Positions 10,543-22,087 of a DNA stretch of 27,702 nt are shown one piece after another; within the stretch, counting starts at the first letter, position 1; each line of letters opens with the position of its first letter. A program made the translations under genes and the position numbers. The DNA comes from Didymodactylos carnosus (lineage: Eukaryota > Rotifera > Eurotatoria > Philodinida > Philodinidae), in contig CAJNOQ010001884.1 in the NCBI GenBank assembly GCA_905250885.1, positions 1-27,702 on the forward strand, written 5' to 3'. Below the pieces are notes generated by a model, which searched no databases, was not told where the DNA came from, and saw only the letters and a program-made list of their open reading frames with translations.

Positions 10543-11250
10543 TTCAATTCAATTCAATTTTATTTTAGTCCATGATGTTAATAAAATGGCAGGGTAATGA
10601 CAAAAGTTCAACAAAGAACTTGTCTAGATCCAGAATGCCCAAATCTCCTGATTTGACCAGGAGACTCCTGTTTTTTTGACTTTTCTCCTGATGAAAATTC
10701 TCCTGATTTCAGGAGCTGATTTTTAAGATTTTCTCCTGGTTTCTTTCGTTGTAAGAGAGACCTTCTCATTACTTGCTTGGTAGAAAAAAGTCACAAACGT
10801 TTGAGGGAACGAAAATTTTCCTTGTCCAAGAAAAAACCACGTGATAGTCTGCTGTTTTTCTCCTGATTTCGAAAAAAATCTCCTGATCTTCCTTCTGATT
10901 TTTTACGAAAAACTCCTGATTTCGAAAAATTGGATTTAGATCATTCCTAGTAAGAAAAAAAGAGAGATAGAAAAACAAAAAAAGTTTGAACAATAGAAAA
11001 AATGGCACAGTAAATAGAATATGGCTTAGTATGTACTATTAACTACTCTAAGACACAAGATGTTTCTTTAATGCACGTTTAAAAGCTCGAGCACTAAAGG
11101 TAGCAATCACTTCTCTTGGTAATTGATTCCAGTCTTTTATAGTTTTTGGTAAAAAGAAGATCTAGTAGTTTGCTTACTGAAGATATCTTTTATTTTGTTT
11201 ATTTTCCGTTCCGTTGCACGTGTATCTTCTTGTTCAACTAAAATCTATAA
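10543..11250 (-). mobile_element. 3' end of a non-LTR (LINE) retrotransposon, decayed
   Basis: On the minus strand, 11158-11048 encodes 36 residues and a TAG stop: FFLPKTIKDWNQLP, then REVIATFSARAFKRALKKHL. This is the well-known tail of CR1/Jockey/L2-type reverse transcriptase ORFs (FFxRTIxDWNxLP ... FKxxLxxxL). Just upstream the frame is closed by a stop, and the region to about 11250 reads as shifted coding sequence, so the copy is broken and 5'-truncated. About 490 bases of 3' UTR follow. The element ends at 10543 in three tandem TTGAA units, like the short microsatellite tails of CR1/L2-type LINEs. A CTCCTGATTT-rich block (10644-10930) lies inside the UTR. Nothing in it would be functional. 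Confidence 0.75.
10644..10930. repeat. Degenerate CTCCTGATTT minisatellite inside the LINE 3' UTR
   Basis: About eight copies of CTCCTGATTT or close variants, several followed by CGAAAAA, are spread over 290 bases at irregular 15-30-base spacing. One reverse copy (ACCAGGAG) at the left end can pair with its neighbour. It is either part of the LINE UTR or a later expansion in it. Confidence 0.65.
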
Positions 11251-11259
11251 ACCAATGTT

Positions 11260-11847
11260 TTTAACAAGAACAAAGGCCAGGACAGGAGATATAATCAATT
11301 AGTCAACAAGAGCAACGAGAAACGGTTGAACTGAAATTCAATGGATGAATTTTTCAAATTCAGACTGAAAATATTTCAGCTTTTATTTCTAAAAGAGAAT
11401 TTAGAAATTTAGAAACCTTATTATACTGATCAGAGCTGTATGGAAAATCACTTAGTTTTTTCAAACCAGTTCTATTTCTAACGGGGTATAGGTCTAAACT
11501 GAGAAATTTCTTCACTACCAGACAGGTACAGGCCAAAGAGTCTAGATTCAGAATCTTTATCGTTTCTATTTACAGTTTTGTTAGAAACATAATTTTTATG
11601 TCATGCACCTGTGTTTTCAGGCTACGTTTTGCCTATTCATTTTTTCATGATTCTTAGCACCTGGAACAAAAAATTTGATGCCATTAAATTATTTGCAGGT
11701 TAATAAATCGATTATTCATAAAAGCACTAGTAGTATTTCTGACACTTGGAGAAAGTCTCCAATCAAGAAAATAGTGACAGTTGCTAAGGTATTAATTCTG
11801 GAAATTTCTTCTGACTGAACTTTAAGCAAACTTTTAAATTTGTACAG
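11260..11847. other. Unassigned stretch with a short dispersed repeat
   Basis: No gene seen. The segment near 11535-11560 (CAAAGAGTCTAGATTC) recurs with one mismatch near 19256-19271 (CAAAGAGCCTAGATTC) and in both places is followed by similar sequence, so it is probably an old dispersed repeat. Confidence 0.4.
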
Positions 11848-12553
11848 ACGCTTTCTCATGTAAAGCAATTCCTGTGCACACGAGCAATGCAAACAAGAGG
11901 AATCGAAACAAACGATGTTGAATATTTTTCAACATCGGAGGGATCAGAAGTTGAAGAGAAATATTCTCAACAACGCTGTCATACGAGTGTTGGATCCGGA
12001 TACCGCCGAGATTTGCCAACTATACGAAAAACATAAAATGAAATATGTGACAAAATCTGTGAGTACTAATAAAGTGAATGAAGGTGCCAATGATGAGACC
12101 AAGAAATCGTAAGATTTAGAATGGAAAGTATCAATAGAATAATAGAAGTAATTAAGATGAATATATTAAAAGAACGAACGATTTTGATTGGTAATTTAAG
12201 TAAAGGTGGTCCATCTCGGTCTGTTACCTGCATGTTATCGAGTTCACAAACCGCAATGAGTATCATGCATTGGGTAAGTTGTTTTAAAGAACAATAGAAA
12301 ACTGTTAATGGACATTGGTTACCCTTCCCACCGTCACCGATTATACATTCCGATCGAACATTAGTATTCTTGTTAGCTCGCCTACAAGTTTTCAATAAAC
12401 ATGAAACAATGGAAGAATATATTGAAAGATGTTAGAGAATCGTGCAGAAAATAGCGACACAAGACGATTTGAGCAAGACCGTTGTTCGTTCTTGCCTAGG
12501 ACATTCGATGAAAAACGTTGAAAAACATGCAACGAACGAACTAAAAAATACAG
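11848..12553 (+). pseudogene. Broken coding region, possibly transposase-derived
   Basis: From 12097 to 12553 one plus frame stays open for about 152 codons except for two TAG stops (12295-12297 and 12433-12435). Its content is strongly protein-like: KERTILIGNLSKGGPSRSVT, later HWLPFPPSPIIHSDRTLVFL, then KIATQDDLSKTVVRSCLGHS followed by MKNVEKHATNELKN. It ends at a GT donor-like GGTAATATT. Upstream, 11848-12034 is open in the same frame after an acceptor-like TTTGTACAG, while a second frame through 11915-12112 also looks coding, implying at least one frameshift. The spacing of a D...S-type start, C-x2-H and MKN recalls the DDE core of some eukaryotic MULE-like transposases, but that is from memory and weak. 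The 24 bases between 12274 and 12297 begin GTAAGT and end TAG but are too short for a normal intron here. Confidence 0.45.
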
Positions 12554-14676
12554 GTAATATTAGATTTATCTGTACAACGAATATAAGATACTGACAATTC
12601 AAAATTTGAGTAGAACTTTTTCCCTTTTTTCCCATTGTTGGATAGAGATCACCGACCCACCTAAAAACAAATAAATTTTAGCTTTTACAAAATGATTGAA
12701 ATATTGAACTTTTTGAAATTGAGCAAAAAACAAATTTTTAAAATTAAGCAAAATTTTTGGCTAAATTTTTTTCGAAATTTCGAAATTATTTCATTCTGAT
12801 CCGATCCAGTATGCAAAACTGCTTACATAAAATTAAAGTAAACATTTTTAAAATCTAAAATAAATGATTTAGAATAGATAAAAATTGGTATTAACGCTCC
12901 TTAAACAGCAGTCAATAAAGATATGTATTAGATTTTTAGCTTTTTCACTCACTCTCATTATCCACCTGCCCTCCTCCCTCTTCGATGAGCGAGATGCCCG
13001 TCAAAATGCGAATATACAATCAAAATCTTATGAGTCAAAGTATAGTTTGAGGAACGCTCAAACGTCCGGTCGGTCATATGTCAGATGACGTCCTTGTTGA
13101 CACTCCCAGCAAATTTTTTTTCAATAGTTTCTAAGTGCCACTTCCAAGCAATCGCTGAAAGTAGCAATAGCACTTTATTGCCACTTCTAAGAAATGCCAA
13201 TAGCTCCTAGTTAATACTCTCGAGAGTACAAATAGATTCGCCATTTAGGTTTTGACAAATTCTGAATGGTCTGCATATTTAAGAAAACATGCAATCAGAG
13301 AGAAAACATTAATTAATAAAAATTGAGTTCATTTAGTTTTGTGTTTATTATTTATAGGATAAAGTCATATGAAAAAAATATGACAACTCCAATGATCACG
13401 AAATAAAGCAATAAAAAACTTTTCATATGTGCAACTTAAATTTTAAAAGTTTTACGACATCAGAAATAAGTTTTCTAAATTCTAAATACTTAATAAAAAG
13501 ATTTTTTTTCGAAAAAAAACCGTTGATAATAAAAATGTCATTATCAGAAATCATTAATTAGTAAACTAAACATAATAAATTTACATTTCTAGGTTTGAAA
13601 CAATTTTCCTGTACAATCTGATTCTTGTGTAAAGCACGCCGACCTGTCATCTATTATTTAAACATACTTCTTTCATTCGTTTTTTTTTCATCTTGTTTTC
13701 AATCTCTTTTTCTGTAATCTTTAGTAATATATAATCATGAAAATGTTTTTTCCTTTGATTTTTATTCTCGCTACACACACACACACAATCAGGAAAAAAG
13801 CGTTAGTTATAGAATTCAACCCTTGAACATAAAGAATAATAGGAAAGAATAGAAAGACTATAAAAGTAACATAATAATGAAAGAATGTAATTCAAAAAAT
13901 ATCGTCATGTGCATATAATACACCATAAAACCATTCTTCACCTTCTAGTTCTAGAAATATAGGTTTTTAGAAATAAAAATTTCCAAGAAATATATGAAAC
14001 GCTGATTGTCTACAAAATTTCAGTTTTTTTAATATTTAGTTATTGTTTTGCTGCGTTATGACATGGAAAAATTATAATATATATCTGCAGCATTAATAAA
14101 AAAATGTGCTCATCGCATGTCAGTATCATCCTGATATTCCATAAGAAATTATAATGTTAGTTGCCTCAATATGGATGAATGTACTCACATTTTTACTAGC
14201 CTGAGATAACATCATTTTATAAAAAGAATCTGTTTCTCCCCACGGGGAAATTTTAGTATATAAAAGTATACGCCCGTGAATATTGTGAAATGGTGTGTGG
14301 GACATACGTGAAAAGAAATTGTCACGTGTGAACACGTATGAAATTATAGAAAGTTCATATGTGACCACGCATTTGATGTTGTAACTGCATGACCCCAACG
14401 TTGTGAAACTTTGATAAAAGTTCCCCACGGAACATGTTATCAGTCTCATTTCTTTTCTCCCATTTTCGTTTCTATTGTTAAGAATATCCTCCATTTTTTC
14501 GAAAAAAGAATTTTTTTATCGCTAATAAATATACATTTGACTGCCTTCTATCCTATCGATATAAAACTTTGTGGCGACGGGCCTTTTTTGCCTTCTTTCA
14601 GAACTCGAAGGGACAAACCCCATTTGGGAAAATTTTAAACATTTTCAAGAACTATGGAATATAGCAGAATTCCTTA
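12554..14676. other. Intergenic, no gene seen
   Basis: AT-rich. It contains an (AC)n microsatellite at 13773-13787 and two GCCACTTCYAAG copies 43 bases apart (13137 and 13180). A region at 14240-14430 has repeated CCCCACGG words and small palindromes such as GTATATAAAAGTATAC. No coding or RNA gene was recognised. Confidence 0.45.
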
Positions 14677-15016
14677 CAAACAAGAAACTATGTGTTGTAA
14701 ACTTTGAGATTCTCCAGGACTATCTTCATTGTCACTTCCTGTGGTCACTATTTTGCTTTTCTCACCAGAGTATTGAACAGTCTTTTTATTATTGTTACGA
14801 TTACCAGCCATTTTGAACCAAGTTTATATGAAGAGTGTGTATGTGTCTCTTAATTGAAAATGACTGTATTTTATCTTTTATAAGGCACCATCTGGAATAA
14901 AGGATAACAAGAAGAAAGAGGGAGAGACTTGTAGAAATTGAAAAGTTTTCTGGAGATTCACTGGAGATCTCCTGAAGGAGCTTAAAGCTTACAACACATG
15001 GTTTCTTGTCTGAACA
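14677..15016. repeat. Inverted repeat (fold-back), about 50-bp arms
   Basis: The left arm at 14677-14722 reads ACAAGAAACTATGTGTTGTA, then AACTTTGAG and a CTCCAGGA-like end. The reverse complement of 14968-15016 reads ACAAGAAACCATGTGTTGTA, then AGCTTTAAG and CTCCTTCAGGA. The spacer of about 245 bases has no recognised content. No target duplication was identified. Confidence 0.7.
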
Positions 15017-15236
15017 AGTCTGTTTGGTGCATAGACCTAGAAAAACGCAGTATGTTGCAGTATGAAATATATCGGCATACGCTAGCATATATGCTACACA
15101 TATTTCTGCACATGCCCATAAGATACGCAATGATCGATTACCTATAGGCTTTTGACTTTAGGTAACAGATATAGATGAAACTATACAATTTTTGATGATA
15201 AATCTTCTTTGTTTTTGTTTGGGGTTTTCTCAAAAA

Positions 15237-15590
15237 CTATTTTTTTGCTATCCGGCTTCATTGTGTCACATTATGATCCCCCTTACATGGCATCCGATTG
15301 AATTAAAAATTTTATCAGAAGTACTCAAGATACTATCGGAGACGTATTTTTTTTCTATGTTATTTTAGACGTTTCTTTACCGAGTTACAGGGTTGCTAAA
15401 ATTGAAAAACTTGGTTTTTGAGACGTTTTTCAGTAATTTTCCTATAACTCGACAAGGAAAGGTCTCTAAAAAATTCACAAAAATACCTATATGATATTAT
15501 CTGAGTGCCTCTGGTACAATTTTGGGCTCTATCAGATGAAATTTTAAGGAATGTGACACAATGAAAAACCAAGTTTTCTGAAAAACTCAT
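15237..15590. repeat. Fold-back repeat, copy 1 of a dispersed family
   Basis: The arms (about 15237-15395 and 15437-15590) are imperfect inverted copies. They share a perfect 16-base pair, TTCATTGTGTCACATT at 15257-15272 and its complement at 15550-15565, and converge on GAGTTAYAGG at the inner ends. The centre (GTTTTTCAGTAATTTTC followed by CTATAACTCG) and the arm wording (GTACCAGAGG or complement) recur in the copy at 19630-20010. No open frame is present. Confidence 0.75.
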
Positions 15591-17117
15591 GAACGGTAAT
15601 AGTTGAAAACTTGAAACAAAACTGAAAAAATGCTCCATTGAATTTCAAAACAATTCTGAAAATATGAAAGCTTAGTCATTTTTAGTTTTTATTTGACAGG
15701 ATTTCTATGGAAAGCCCAAAAAGACGGAAGGAATGTCGTTAAAACATACATATTGAAGTAAATATTTCATTTTTTCTTTCTTTTAATTATACGATATACA
15801 TACAATAGATTGAACTTCTTGTTGTATTCTGTTTATTAGAATTATGAACGAGAAGAATATGCGTATCTATATCGTGGAATATCTTTCAATTATTCTCGAA
15901 CAAAATGTTGACAAGAGAATTTTTCTCACTATATAAAAAAACTCGCTATTTTCTTTCTGTTATTATTAAAAGAATAAGAATATCTACAGATGTTTATTTT
16001 CTTTTATCACTAGCCGATTATTATTATTATTATTATCAATATGGAGTGGAAAGGAAGAAGAAGAAAAAATACTCTTAGAAACATGATTAAAAACTAACTA
16101 TTGTTTTTCATTGTTCCATCTATATTTCCAAATACATCCACTCGACTTCTTTTTCTCTTCTCTTTTTCTTCCATTAATATTTGCAAAAACGTAGCACTAT
16201 TATTAACATTATACAGAGAATCGAACTCTCTAATATAGAGACTATCGGCATTAGAATATATATAGATATAAACGCCCGAAAAAGAAAAGAAGACGAAAAG
16301 AACTATGTAGGAGAAGAAAACCCTCTCTCATGTCTAGGTTAATTATTAAAATCTTGTTCTGTGGTAAAGAGAATATATATTTTTCTCTTTCGCTCTTCTA
16401 TTATTCTAGCATAATATAAAGTGAAAAGATAGACCTATCGATTTGTCTATCTGTTTTAGTAAAAAAAAAAGAAATGATAATGATAATTGTAAATAAATGA
16501 ATAATAATATAAAGAAGAATAGGATTTCATTTGTGAAAAATGTGTTATATTATATTGTATTCAATTTTATGGATAGAACTGTCTCGTTACTTACGGTTGT
16601 GAACTTTTCCATAGCAGCTGCTAATAACACAACTCAACACCATTGGGTATGCATAAAGATCGGTTTCTATTTCTCATACATATAATGTTATCAATTTTCC
16701 AATTAGTTCTCTTAAATCGACTTATTACATATAATCAATATCTACATTGTAGATGTTTAAGTAACACTAATTTCTTCTTTTCATCTAGTTTTATCAATTT
16801 TGAATAGAATATGTAAAATTGTGAACAATATAAATTTTTGAGTAATATTACCGTTGGTAAAGAAGAAAAGCTATAAACTATCATAAATGGTTTTTACAGG
16901 ACATAGTTGTTAAGACTGTTTCTCCAAGAGTCGGATAATGGTGATTGTACATTTTTCGAGATTTCATATACGTTGTGAAGCATAAAGAATTGAACAGAAC
17001 TTGAGACCTACTCAGACTATTCTAAATTTCACGTTGTTCCGTATGTGAAACAAAAAACAATTTCCCTGAAAATCGACTAAGTGTCGACTATTAGACATAA
17101 TGTCTTTCTTAGGTCTA
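15591..17117. other. Intergenic, no gene seen
   Basis: AT-rich. It holds an (ATT)n microsatellite at 16017-16036 and small hairpins, for example AGATAGAC paired with GTCTATCT near 16429-16454. Confidence 0.5.
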
Positions 17118-18044
17118 ACGGTGGCGCAAAAAGAATTATAGTCTCAGTATTTTCAGTTTTTTTCCTCGTCCTTATAATTAATTGAGCAAATCTTTTTACA
17201 GATACATAGCCCGTTAAAATCTCTACAAAATATCTATTTACTATTTTATTGCACAATTCAAAGATGGAAAATGAGATAAGAAATCCTATTAAGTACAAAA
17301 ATGAAGAAAAAATAAGTTAGACAAGCACTTTTTAAGTTTTAGTTGCTAAACGTTCGTGGGAGAAAGAAAAGTGAAGTAGTTATTGTGTAGACTTTGAAAA
17401 GCTCTATCTTTCATCTAAGATTAAAAATTTTTACAGTTAGAACTGAAAACATAATAATTATTTATTTTTTAATTCTCTAAAAATGATCATTTTCGCCCAG
17501 GAATTTGTTTCATTCGATAAAACAAGTATAGTCTAGTCAAAACTTCATCCTTTCAGGTTGAATTTTTGTTTTCATTTTGAAGACCAATAATTAGTCGATA
17601 TTGTCGGGTCAATAAGATTTGAGAAAGACTTCTTTATTATTACACGTAGATAAGGTCCAAATAATTTGCTGTTTTCGTCCGATTTTCGATAAATCAATCT
17701 TTGTGTCGGATATTTTCATCCAAAACAAATTTTATTGCGTACCATGAGAGGGAGCACACTTGAAACTACACAAAAGTGTCCTCAAATCGCGTTCTGATGC
17801 TTGTGAAACCATTTGAAAAAATTTAGATCTCTGAGAACATATGTTAATTTTTTCTCCATTTTTATATTTCATAGGATTTCTCATCTCATTTTCCACCTTT
17901 GAATTTTGTTATAAAATAGTAAATACATATTTTCTAGAGATTTTAACGGGCTATATTTCTGTTAAAAAAAATTTGCACAATTAATCATAAGGAGGAGGAG
18001 AAAAACTGAAAATACAGAGATTATAATTCTTTTTGCGACACCGT
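17118..18044. mobile_element. Tc1/mariner-like non-autonomous element with about 200-bp terminal inverted repeats
   Basis: The left arm 17118-17318 and right arm 17845-18044 are inverted copies with scattered mismatches along about 200 bases. The ends read ACGGTGGCGCAAAAAGAATT on the left and ACGGTGTCGCAAAAAGAATT on the complemented right, resembling Tc1-type termini (CAGTGnCGnAAAAA). Each end is flanked by TA (17116-17117 and 18045-18046), the target duplication of the Tc1/mariner superfamily. The internal 526 bases encode no transposase, so this is a deletion derivative or MITE-like copy that would have been moved in trans. Long arms of about 200 bp fit the IR/DR subgroup of Tc1-like elements. 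Confidence 0.82.
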
Positions 18045-18046
18045 TA

Positions 18047-19629
18047 GGTGGAGATAATTTATTGTAGTAATTCATAAACGATAAAAACTATCTCTAAATA
18101 AAAAAATTTTTGAAATGGTTTTAGAATTAAAATGTTACTCATTTCTACATCATACACACACACATAATTACTTAAGTACAGAGTTTCAATAATAAAGTGC
18201 AGTTTATAGAGAGAGAGTTAGAATGAAGACATTGTGTGTTGATTTTTGCCCTCTAGTCTTAAAATACAAATAATTGATTTCTCTAATTGATAGAAACCTT
18301 CAAGAGTTACAGTAATATGAGTGATCGAACATATACTTGTTGAATATCTAATTCATTGTAATAAATATTCATTCATATAGTTGTAACCTCAACATTATAC
18401 ATTTTTTTTCTAACATCTCGAATTAAAGTTAAGAGAAAAATAAAACAATAACTAAAACGGCGTATGATGTGTCTCTATCTCGATTTTTCTTGAACATTAA
18501 AAATTCTCTTTAACAAATATTTTTCAATTTAAATAGAAGAGATATAGTTTCTTAAAACATTTATAAATTTCATGTAAAAATTTTTCTTCAACTACATCAA
18601 CTTTTTATGTATCTTCAATAAATATCGTTACATGAAAGAAGTAGACAACGAATTTTTGTTACACGCAGGCATCAAGTGGACAGTAGATTCCTCGTCACTT
18701 GAGGGTACTAATCACAGTGTGCATTTTTCTAATAGCAGAATATCAGAAGGTGCTACTCGTAAATTGGTTTTTTTCATAAATAATTTATCATTCCTTAGTC
18801 ATCTGTGATACTTTTAAAGAAAAAGAAATTAACGCTTTCAGCAAAAATCATGTTTTTGGAAAATCAGTTTTGTAGATTAATGAGAAAATTTCGATAGTTA
18901 GTTATACATGCTTCGATTCAGTTTGATGAACTGATTTCGAATATGCTCTTAGTTTTTGTCACAAACGTTCCTAGGATGGAAAAATTAGATTTTACATGAA
19001 AATCAAGGTTTTTTGAAAAACTTATATCTTGGCACAGGAACGATTGCGCATTTTTGTACATGAAATATCGATGTAGTGTAGATAGAGGAACAATGTCTCA
19101 AAGTTCCAAGTTTAAGAATTTCTGAATAAGGGGAATACGGGGGAAAGATATTCTACAAAATATGTCTGTACGGAAGCTTAAATTTTTTGGAAAACTCTGT
19201 GATGTCTCCTCTAGCCTGCGGTCAAAAATCAAAATTCTTTCGCTATTACATATGTCAAAGAGCCTAGATTCATAATCAGCGTTATTTTTAACCATATATC
19301 TGTTGGATGTAGAAAAACATTTTATTAGCCTTATTACTCGTATTGTGAGGCTAACTTTCTGCTACATCTTTTCCGATAATACTTAGTAGTTGAAATCAAA
19401 CTTTTTATGGCAATGGATAACCCACATATCAAAGTATATTTCTATGTGTTTGAATCTGCCATTTTCCGATTTTTCCTAATGTCCGCCTATATGTACACTG
19501 TATCCCTCCTCTTCTGCAGAGCTTCTCAAATGATTTCTCCTGTGCCTACATTATAATGTCTGGAAACTTGAATTTTTAATCATTGATGTGATGCACCTTT
19601 TGAGACCAATCCGGCTTCTTCATCATGCA
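18047..19629. other. Intergenic, no gene; possible diverged fold-back half
   Basis: At about 18995-19110 the order of short words (TTTTTTGAAAAACTTATA, then GGCACAGGAACG, then GATAGAGGAACAATG) parallels the inner half of the fold-back family seen at 15237 and 19630, but divergence is high. No coding or RNA gene was recognised. Confidence 0.35.
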
Positions 19630-20010
19630 CAACTTCTGGAAAACTTTTTTTCTCACCGCCTGACTACGTTACCACCCCCATTCTTCTGTCCCATTGACTT
19701 CAAATTTTTACTAGAGGGACAGACCTTATGTTAGGATCTATTTTTTTAATTTTTGTTTATCTCACTTTCTTTCTGAGTTGTAGGGTTTTCAAACTTAGAA
19801 AACCACAATTTCAGAAAGTTTTTCAGTATTTACTATTATATTATTGCTATAACTCGAAAAGAAAGTGACATAAGCAAAAATTCAAAAAATAGATCCTAAG
19901 ATAAGATCTTGTGTCCCTCTGGTACAAAATTTGAAGTCAATTGAACAGAAAAATAGGGGTGATAACGTGACTAAGTCTTTTTTTATAGAAAAAAACGCAA
20001 AACAGAGTTG
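19630..20010. repeat. Fold-back repeat, copy 2 of the dispersed family
   Basis: Imperfect inverted arms of about 160 bases (19630-19795 and 19846-20010) surround a spacer of about 50 bases. Matching blocks include TTGACTTCAAATTTT, CCAGAGGGACA (left arm CTAGAGGGACA), TTAGGATCTATTTTTT and GAGTTRTAG. The centre and the pattern of the arms match the copy at 15237-15590. No reading frame and no clear target duplication were seen. Confidence 0.75.
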
Positions 20011-22087
20011 ACGATAATTGTTTTTGTAATATTCAAAGAAAATAGAAAGATTCTTCAAAAAGAAATTATATTTATGTGTAATTGATGGTTACGGTCGACG
20101 TTCTAAATCACGTGCTGATAAACAAAGACACATTTTTCGGAAAAATCGCTTTGACATATGACCAAGCAGAAACGAAACTATATTTTAACGCAATATATCT
20201 CCAAGGCGACTTTCATCTTAACACCATTTTGTAGCTGCAACATTTCTCAGTAATAAAACATCTCAGAGAGCTCGGAATGATCTTAATTCTAAAGAAAATG
20301 AAAGAAAAAAATTGTGTATAAGGCATTTATCAACATAAATATAATTCATTTGGATGGATAGTCTGTCTCCGGGAAAATATTTTTCACTTACTGTGTGAAT
20401 TATAGTCTGTATGTTGTTAATAAGGAAATTTTTTATAGCAAAAAAACAACATTCTCATCGAAGAGAGAACGATTTCTTTGATAGTGTAAGTTTTTCATTT
20501 TGATCATCATTTTCTAGTGTTTATCATCTCTTTTTCATTCTATCAAAATCTCTATACTAAACCATACTATAAATTTGTTTTAAGTGTTTTTCTAAAAAAA
20601 CTTCAATATTGATATATGAATAAAGTGCAAATGTTATGTTTAGTTCTTTTTTTCTCATTTTACGATTATTCCCTGAGTTCAATAATCAATGCTTCTTTCT
20701 ATTATAAAAATTGTAGCAGAGTTTTACAAATATAATATTCTTAATCTTCTCTTATCTTTTGTCCAGAACTACTTCAGTCAGTGTTATTGTCTATTATTCT
20801 GCAGAGAAAAAATAATAATAGTGTTCTGAATAGTTCAACGTAAATACGTAAGGCATTTAGAATAGAAATGGTCATACAATTTTATTTTTTTTCTACATAT
20901 TTCCGTTAATCATGTCTTTAAAATCGTTTATAATGATGAGAATTGTAGAAAATAAAGATCAAAATCACGTAGTATAGAGAAATTTGCGTTTTTATATAAC
21001 GAATATTTATGATGAACTGAAAGCAATGATCTGCCGTTTTATGTTCAACATCTGATATATTGTTGTTGTTGCTATTAGCATTTCTTGGAAGAAAATAACC
21101 ACTGATGCCAATTTGTTGTTGTTTTCTCCATAACAATTATGCTTAGTGAAAGAAACAGTCATTAATTTTGATATTTGTAAATACTAATAACAGCCTGTTC
21201 GAAATCGTATTTTCGGAGAATTTTTATGTACCCCTACTGAATATCCGTAAGTTTATATAGGATGGTAAGCTCCTTCTTTTTAGGCATCCTAAACGGTTCT
21301 AAGTTGTAGCTGTTTATATATTGTTAATTATTAATGTTGTTGTTTTTTACTAAGTTTATTAAATAAATTTATAAGTCGAATAATTTAGCCAATGCGTGCA
21401 TATGAGAGATGAATTGAGAAATCAATTAGAAACGAATTGAGGATAAATCATTTTTAGGAGCTGTAGTGAATCCGTTCTAATGTTATGAATAAATATCATA
21501 CTAATCTGTCTGATCTGTGCCATCTCATTTTGAAAAGAATACGTTTCTCTACATGGGGGTGCCGTTGTTTGTCAAAAAAATTTGACTCGACTGTTCACAA
21601 AAAGCTAATCTGTCAACTTATCGATCCAAAACAGCTTCTTACTCGTTTCTAGACCTGGCAGCCGCATACTACCAGTGAATGTTTAGGAAAAAATATGAAA
21701 TATATTATTTATAACTTAATTGAGAAGTACGCTTAAAAGATATTATTCGTTACATGTAATTGTGAGAGGTAGTTGTCTAAAACTTGTTTATTTTTAGGAA
21801 ATTTTTTAAATCAATTGAAGAAATCATGAAGAAACATTAACTAATTAATTCAACAATTAATGTATGTTCAATTATTAGAAAATTATTATCAGTATTATTA
21901 TTATTATTCTGTAATTTATTTAACTCGCCTATGATTGACTCATATTGCTGGAAACATAAAAGAAGAAAACGTAAGAAATTCTGAATTTTTTCCTACTAAT
22001 GCTGGCACTTAATAATTAAATACCAAATTGTTATCTATTACTACATCTATATCTCATTCTTCCACTTCTTTTCTACGAAAAAAATAT
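20011..22087. other. Intergenic upstream of the DUF229 gene
   Basis: AT-rich, no gene recognised. It includes an (ATT)n run near 21893-21907. TATTTTTAG ending at 21799 is the nearest good splice acceptor upstream of the DUF229 start, about 290 bases away. A promoter could not be identified. Confidence 0.45.

Noticed and set aside
22028..22087. 20-codon upstream extension of the DUF229 frame beginning at TTG
   Set aside because: Eukaryotic translation would start at the ATG at 22088, and the extension adds only Ser/Thr-rich sequence before the signal anchor.
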